A stretch of DNA of 64,000 nucleotides from Dialister hominis (GTDB taxonomy: Bacteria; Bacillota; Negativicutes; Veillonellales; Dialisteraceae): assembly GCF_007164725.1 (NCBI RefSeq), contig NZ_AP019697.1, positions 363,501-427,500 on the forward strand. The letters are read 5' to 3'. The notes below the pieces were generated by a model that was not told where the DNA came from, made no database searches, and saw only the letters and a program-made list of their open reading frames with translations. This document shows positions 60,551 to 64,000 of the stretch, one piece after another (within the stretch, counting starts at the first letter, position 1; the number at the start of each line of letters is the position of its first letter). Position numbers and translations under genes: made by a program.

Positions 60551-61293
60551 TGGCAAGCTTTATCGAAAGCGCACTGAGGGCGGTGAACAGCGTTTTCAAC
60601 GCCCTGGGCTCATACTGCTCTTTCACACTTTACTGCGGAGGAGATGCGGTCATTTTTCCTGTCACTCCGGGTTCCTTCGAGGTTTCGCAGAAATTCAATA
60701 ACTCTACAGTAACCATAAACTCCATCGGAGAAATCAACATGCTGGGGAAGCCGGGCCTCAGATCCGTAAAGTTTCAGGCCTTCTTCCCGAACAATGATTA
60801 TGATTTCTCCCTGAACTACTCAATGAGCCCCTATGGTTACGTGGAGAAAATTGCGCAGATGGCCAAAGCAGGACAGCCATGTCGAATCAATATCACGGGA
60901 ACAGCTATTTCCATGCCATGTACCATTGATGATTTCAGCTATTCCGAGAAAGATGGAACCGGAGATGTTTATTTCTCTATTGAACTGAAGGAATATCGGT
61001 ATGTTCGGCCTGACTCCGACTTGATAAATGATGTTACTGGATTGAAGAGCCGTACTGAAGAAGCGGAGAAGACCAGAAGCGTCACAGCCTACTCGACGGA
61101 TGCCATGGAAACTGCCCAGAAGGCCGTGCAGAAAATTCAGAAGGTAACCAGGACGGTGGGAAATGCCAGACGGCAGATAGAGACCTATAAGGCCATCGTA
61201 AAATCCGGCGGCATCACTGCAGGCGACGTTCTGACTATCACAGCATCTGAAGTCATGAAGAACGGGCAGCTAATCAAGAGGTTTGGAGGCTAG
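60550..61293 (+). CDS. XkdP-like baseplate/tail protein
   Basis: 247 residues, one-base overlap with the tape measure (TAATG). Beta-rich N-terminal domain (AVIFPVTPGSFEVSQKF, GEINMLGKPGLRSVKFQAFF, YVEKIAQMAKAGQPCRINIT) typical of XkdP. The C-terminal LysM domain of its Bacillus relatives is missing; a helical tail (VQKIQKVTRTVGNARRQIET) replaces it. Likely a baseplate hub component. Confidence 0.82.
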   Translation: MASFIESALRAVNSVFNALGSYCSFTLYCGGDAVIFPVTPGSFEVSQKFNNSTVTINSIGEINMLGKPGLRSVKFQAFFPNNDYDFSLNYSMSPYGYVEKIAQMAKAGQPCRINITGTAISMPCTIDDFSYSEKDGTGDVYFSIELKEYRYVRPDSDLINDVTGLKSRTEEAEKTRSVTAYSTDAMETAQKAVQKIQKVTRTVGNARRQIETYKAIVKSGGITAGDVLTITASEVMKNGQLIKRFGG

Positions 61294-61294
61294 C

Positions 61295-62296
61295 ATGCTG
61301 AAACTGTACTACACAGACCCACCGGGAACAGAGAACGCAGTAAGTTGCCAAGATATTTCCAACTACGTCATTCATGTCACCTGGAGTGGTGATACGGACC
61401 AGGCGGCACGAAAGCTTGAATTCACTATCGCATACAACACGGCGGAGAAAGATGCTGCATTTGTACAGCTGAATCTGCTGCTGGGAGGAACAATTGAAGC
61501 ATCTGATATAGATGAAACGACGGAAACACCGATTTTCATCGGAAGAATTTTCTTCAGAAAGCGGGCATCCGATTCATTCACATTTGAATTTACCTGCTAC
61601 GACACCATGGTTTATCTGGCCAAAAGCAACATCCGGGCTAACTTCAAAGACATTGATGTTACCAGCGCAGTGAAGCAGGTCTGCGGAAGCATCGGACTTG
61701 AAACAGCCGACAACATTCCGTCAATTCCGACCGTAGTGAATTTCATTGCAGATGACAAGAGCGGCACCGAAGTACTGCAGATGCTCTTTGATAAAGCCAA
61801 AGCGGAACAGGGGAAAAGCTACAGGGCAATTTCGATAGGCGGGAAAATCACAGTAGTGGAAAGAGGAGAGACCATAGAAAACTACATCGCTGACAGCTCC
61901 GTCAATGTGATTTCAGCAGAACACTCCGAGTCACTGGAAGACATGGTGGACAAAGTGGTGGCAGTCAACGATGATGGTTCAGTGGGGCAGATTTTCACAA
62001 CGGACGATGAAATCGGAAAGTATGGCACAATCCAGAAGATTTATAAAATCCAGCCGCCGAAGAGCGGTGAATCTGTGGACAACGTAACTGCCGCAAAAGC
62101 TCTCCTCAAAGCGCCAAAGGAAGAATCTTCTTTGAAGGCCCTGGGAGATATCCAGTGTATTTCAGGGTATGCCATTACGGTTCAGGAAGAACAGCTCAAA
62201 GGTAAATTCACTATCAAATCGGATACCCACCATTTTGAAAACGGGATTCACACAATGGACCTGACATTGGAATACATCGGGGAGGCTGAGAAATGA
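61295..62296 (+). CDS. XkdQ-like baseplate hub protein
   Basis: 333 residues from the ATG at 61295 (GGAGG upstream). Motifs: MLKLYYTDPPGTEN, IGRIFFRKRASDSFTFEFT, DDKSGTEVLQMLFDKAKAEQ, IKSDTHHFENGIHTMDLTL. The end DTHHFENGIHTM is characteristic of gpD/XkdQ-type hubs. Overlaps the DUF2577 gene by 4 nt. Confidence 0.92.
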   Translation: MLKLYYTDPPGTENAVSCQDISNYVIHVTWSGDTDQAARKLEFTIAYNTAEKDAAFVQLNLLLGGTIEASDIDETTETPIFIGRIFFRKRASDSFTFEFTCYDTMVYLAKSNIRANFKDIDVTSAVKQVCGSIGLETADNIPSIPTVVNFIADDKSGTEVLQMLFDKAKAEQGKSYRAISIGGKITVVERGETIENYIADSSVNVISAEHSESLEDMVDKVVAVNDDGSVGQIFTTDDEIGKYGTIQKIYKIQPPKSGESVDNVTAAKALLKAPKEESSLKALGDIQCISGYAITVQEEQLKGKFTIKSDTHHFENGIHTMDLTLEYIGEAEK

Positions 62297-62724
62297 AACT
62301 GACAGAAGATCCATACAAAGGTCTGATTGAGCTTCACCGGCGGATAGCCAAAAGAGCGGCTCTGCAGCCGACCGCAGGAATAGGGACAATCATTTCGCCG
62401 CCTCCAGGAATCCAAATCAGCTATCATAGATTCATCCTGGATAAAGAGAACATTTACATAGATGAATATTGGCTGCAGGGACATACAAGAACCCATAAAG
62501 GGCACATTGTAAGTGAGACACAGCCAAGGGCAGGAGGGAGCGGAGATGCTGAATTCGCTTCCCATACCCATGATATAGACAACGATTACACAGACACACA
62601 GACCAAGACTGACACATGGAAACCGGGGGACAAGGTTCTTCTGGTGCCGATTACCACAGAAGATGAAAAGACCACGGCACAGTTTGTGGTGCTGTGCAAA
62701 CTGGTAAGATTGGACGGTAATTGA
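62293..62724 (+). CDS. DUF2577 protein (XkdR-like)
   Basis: 143 residues. DUF2577 pattern: helical start (YKGLIELHRRIAKRAALQP), then beta strands (IQISYHRFILDKENIYIDEY) and a conserved WKPGDKVLLVPITTEDEKT. It lies between hub and DUF2634 genes exactly as in PBSX-type operons, and is a baseplate component. Confidence 0.88.
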   Translation: MKLTEDPYKGLIELHRRIAKRAALQPTAGIGTIISPPPGIQISYHRFILDKENIYIDEYWLQGHTRTHKGHIVSETQPRAGGSGDAEFASHTHDIDNDYTDTQTKTDTWKPGDKVLLVPITTEDEKTTAQFVVLCKLVRLDGN

Positions 62725-62726
62725 CT

Positions 62727-63152
62727 ATGGCTAATCCATTTATAGCGGGGCCTCAGAGTGATAACCTTATAAAAGCGTCTCATGAGACATTTCGGGAATT
62801 TGCATGGGATTTTGAAAGGAATGATTTCATCCGCGACGACAATGGGCAGTACATCATACTGGAAGGTAATGCAGCGCTGAAGGTGTGGATATATAAATGC
62901 CTAATGACAGAACGGTACAGATACCGGGCCTATTTCGATGATTACGGGGCCGAGCTGGAACAATTCATCGGGAAACCGAATGACGGGACAGAAGGGACGG
63001 AGCTTTACCGCTACGTGAAAGAAGCTCTTCAGGTAAATCCTCACATCCGTTCAGTTAATGATGTTTTCATGAAGCAGGATAAGAAAAAAGTCACGCTGAC
63101 CGTTTCCCTTGATACGGATTATGAAAGCCAGTCAGTAGAAGTGGAGGTGTGA
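62727..63152 (+). CDS. DUF2634 protein (XkdS-like)
   Basis: 141 residues from the ATG at 62727 (a TTG two codons upstream is possible). Pattern: FREFAWDFERNDFIRDDNGQ, ALKVWIYKCLMTERYRYRAY, VKEALQVNPHIRSVNDVF. A gp25-like baseplate wedge protein in PBSX-type operons. One base after its stop begins the baseplate J gene. Confidence 0.9.
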   Translation: MANPFIAGPQSDNLIKASHETFREFAWDFERNDFIRDDNGQYIILEGNAALKVWIYKCLMTERYRYRAYFDDYGAELEQFIGKPNDGTEGTELYRYVKEALQVNPHIRSVNDVFMKQDKKKVTLTVSLDTDYESQSVEVEV

Positions 63153-63153
63153 A

Positions 63154-64000
63154 ATGGCATTTCAGGCAGAAGACCGGGAAGTAATCCTGGCAAGGCTCAT
63201 TGAAGCCTATAAAAAATACAGAAAGAATAATGCCAGCGAAGTGGAAGGCACTTTTGCATTCGACGACCTGGCGGCCAACTCCGTAGAATTTCAGAACATC
63301 CAGGCAGAAATGGAGCTGCTGATAGAAGCAATGTTCCCGCAGTCATCCTGGGGGGAATACCTTGACCTTCTAGCAGATGAACTAGGGAACGGCATGAAGC
63401 GGAGAGCCGCGACAAAGGCCGTGGTAGTACTTACCCTTTCCGGAACGGCAGGGACCGAAGTGAACACAGGAGTACTTTTTGCGACAGACGGGAAAATCAA
63501 CTTCATCACAACCGAGGCATGCACTATCGGAGAAGATGGCTTATGCACTGTAAAAGCAGAGGCCCAGACGGCTGGGAAAGAAGGGAATGTAAAGGCAGGA
63601 ACTATCGTCAAAATCCCTGTTTCCATTTATGGTGTGAGCGCAGTCACTAATAAAGAAGACGCTTATAACGGCTATGACGAGGAGACGGACGATTCACTTA
63701 GAGAAAGACTTCTGTTCAGGCTGAGACATCCGGTTACGTCCGGGAATGCGAATGAATACGTTGACTGGGCTGAATCTGTCGGAGGAGTAGGTGCTGCAAA
63801 GTGCATCCCGCTTTGGAATGGGAATGGAACAGTCAAGGTTATCATCGTGGATGCGAACAATGAACAAGCTAATGATGAGTTACTGAATGCAGTAAAGAAT
63901 TACATTGAAACAGTAAGGCCAATCGGGGCTTCAGTCACAGTTATAACGCCGGAAATTCTGAAGGTTAGCGTGGCAGCTGAAGTTACTGTAGCATCTGAAG
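63154..64000 (+). CDS. Baseplate J-like protein (XkdT-like), cut by window edge
   Basis: The ATG at 63154 (GGAGGTG upstream) opens a frame running off the window, 282 residues visible. Motifs: LIEAYKKYRKNN, WGEYLDLLADELG, RRAATKAVVVLTLSG, VKAEAQTAGKEGNVKAGTI, DSLRERLLFRLRHP, and NEYVDWAESVGGVG. This is Baseplate_J, the wedge protein that bridges hub and tail fibres. Tail-fibre, lysis and right-end genes must follow outside. Confidence 0.93.
   Translation, partial: MAFQAEDREVILARLIEAYKKYRKNNASEVEGTFAFDDLAANSVEFQNIQAEMELLIEAMFPQSSWGEYLDLLADELGNGMKRRAATKAVVVLTLSGTAGTEVNTGVLFATDGKINFITTEACTIGEDGLCTVKAEAQTAGKEGNVKAGTIVKIPVSIYGVSAVTNKEDAYNGYDEETDDSLRERLLFRLRHPVTSGNANEYVDWAESVGGVGAAKCIPLWNGNGTVKVIIVDANNEQANDELLNAVKNYIETVRPIGASVTVITPEILKVSVAAEVTVASE

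Larger units (their letters stand above)
36646..64000. mobile_element. Prophage with contractile tail, left part
   Basis: From the integrase to the window edge, gene order is that of a temperate tailed phage: integrase, repressor/Cro switch, replication and recombination genes, late regulator, packaging, capsid, tail and baseplate. A tail sheath gene and PBSX-like baseplate order indicate a myovirus. No structural gene seen is broken, but the lysis, tail-fibre and right-end genes lie outside the window. The left attachment site should lie in the 36519-36645 interval, where no tRNA is present; the core cannot be fixed without the right end. Confidence 0.93.

Overview
The window reads as a chromosome segment of a diderm Firmicute of the Negativicutes (Veillonellaceae; a Dialister-like host is my inference). 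An OmpH/Skp-type periplasmic chaperone and a type V autotransporter whose beta-barrel would end in Phe imply an outer membrane. The strong AGGAGG ribosome binding sites, the GerW/DUF2953 sporulation-type pair and a PBSX-like prophage are Firmicute traits. No rRNA or tRNA gene and no CRISPR array was seen.

Region 1 (1-13.7 kb) is accessory. It holds a secreted protein fragment, an exported type-B carboxylesterase, an IS1182-family element, an acetyltransferase/SnoaL pair divergent from a LysR regulator, a second carboxylesterase broken by a deletion that removes its oxyanion hole, and a nitroreductase. It ends in a same-strand cluster (8.7-13.6 kb) of four paralogues of a domain I cannot name, one fused to a GNAT acetyltransferase. 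Two alpha/beta hydrolases sit among them; one is exported, and the other has lost its nucleophilic serine.

Region 2 (13.8-29.1 kb) is mostly housekeeping. An ISL3-family element precedes guaB (an IMP dehydrogenase of the Tritrichomonas type), a TetR regulator, a small exported protein and sucCD. Then come a run with a small membrane protein, PAP2, WYL regulator, DUF2953 and GerW, an OmpH/Skp gene with a near-consensus promoter, an overlapping HD hydrolase/Nudix/mutY operon, and a membrane metallophosphoesterase.

Region 3 (29.1-36.6 kb) holds a large autotransporter adhesin with a 1-nt frameshift near its 3' end, two small reverse-strand genes of unknown role, a second IS1182 copy in inverted orientation, and a membrane-anchored protein. 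The two near-identical IS copies bound about 30 kb as inverted repeats. Both lie just outside gene ends, in symmetric terminator-like flanks, next to the same dispersed repeat.

Region 4 (36.6 kb to the window end) is the left part of a prophage with a contractile tail. It starts with a tyrosine integrase and a CI/LexA-like repressor facing a Cro-like gene across an operator region. Early genes follow: an SMC-like ATPase, a Sak4-like ATPase, a DUF669-like protein, a DEAD/DEAH helicase, a primase-helicase and RusA. After a late-gene regulator come HNH endonuclease, terminase, portal, protease, capsid, connectors, sheath, tube, a tail chaperone with an A-AAA-AAC frameshift site, tape measure and PBSX-like baseplate genes. 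The right attachment site lies outside the window.
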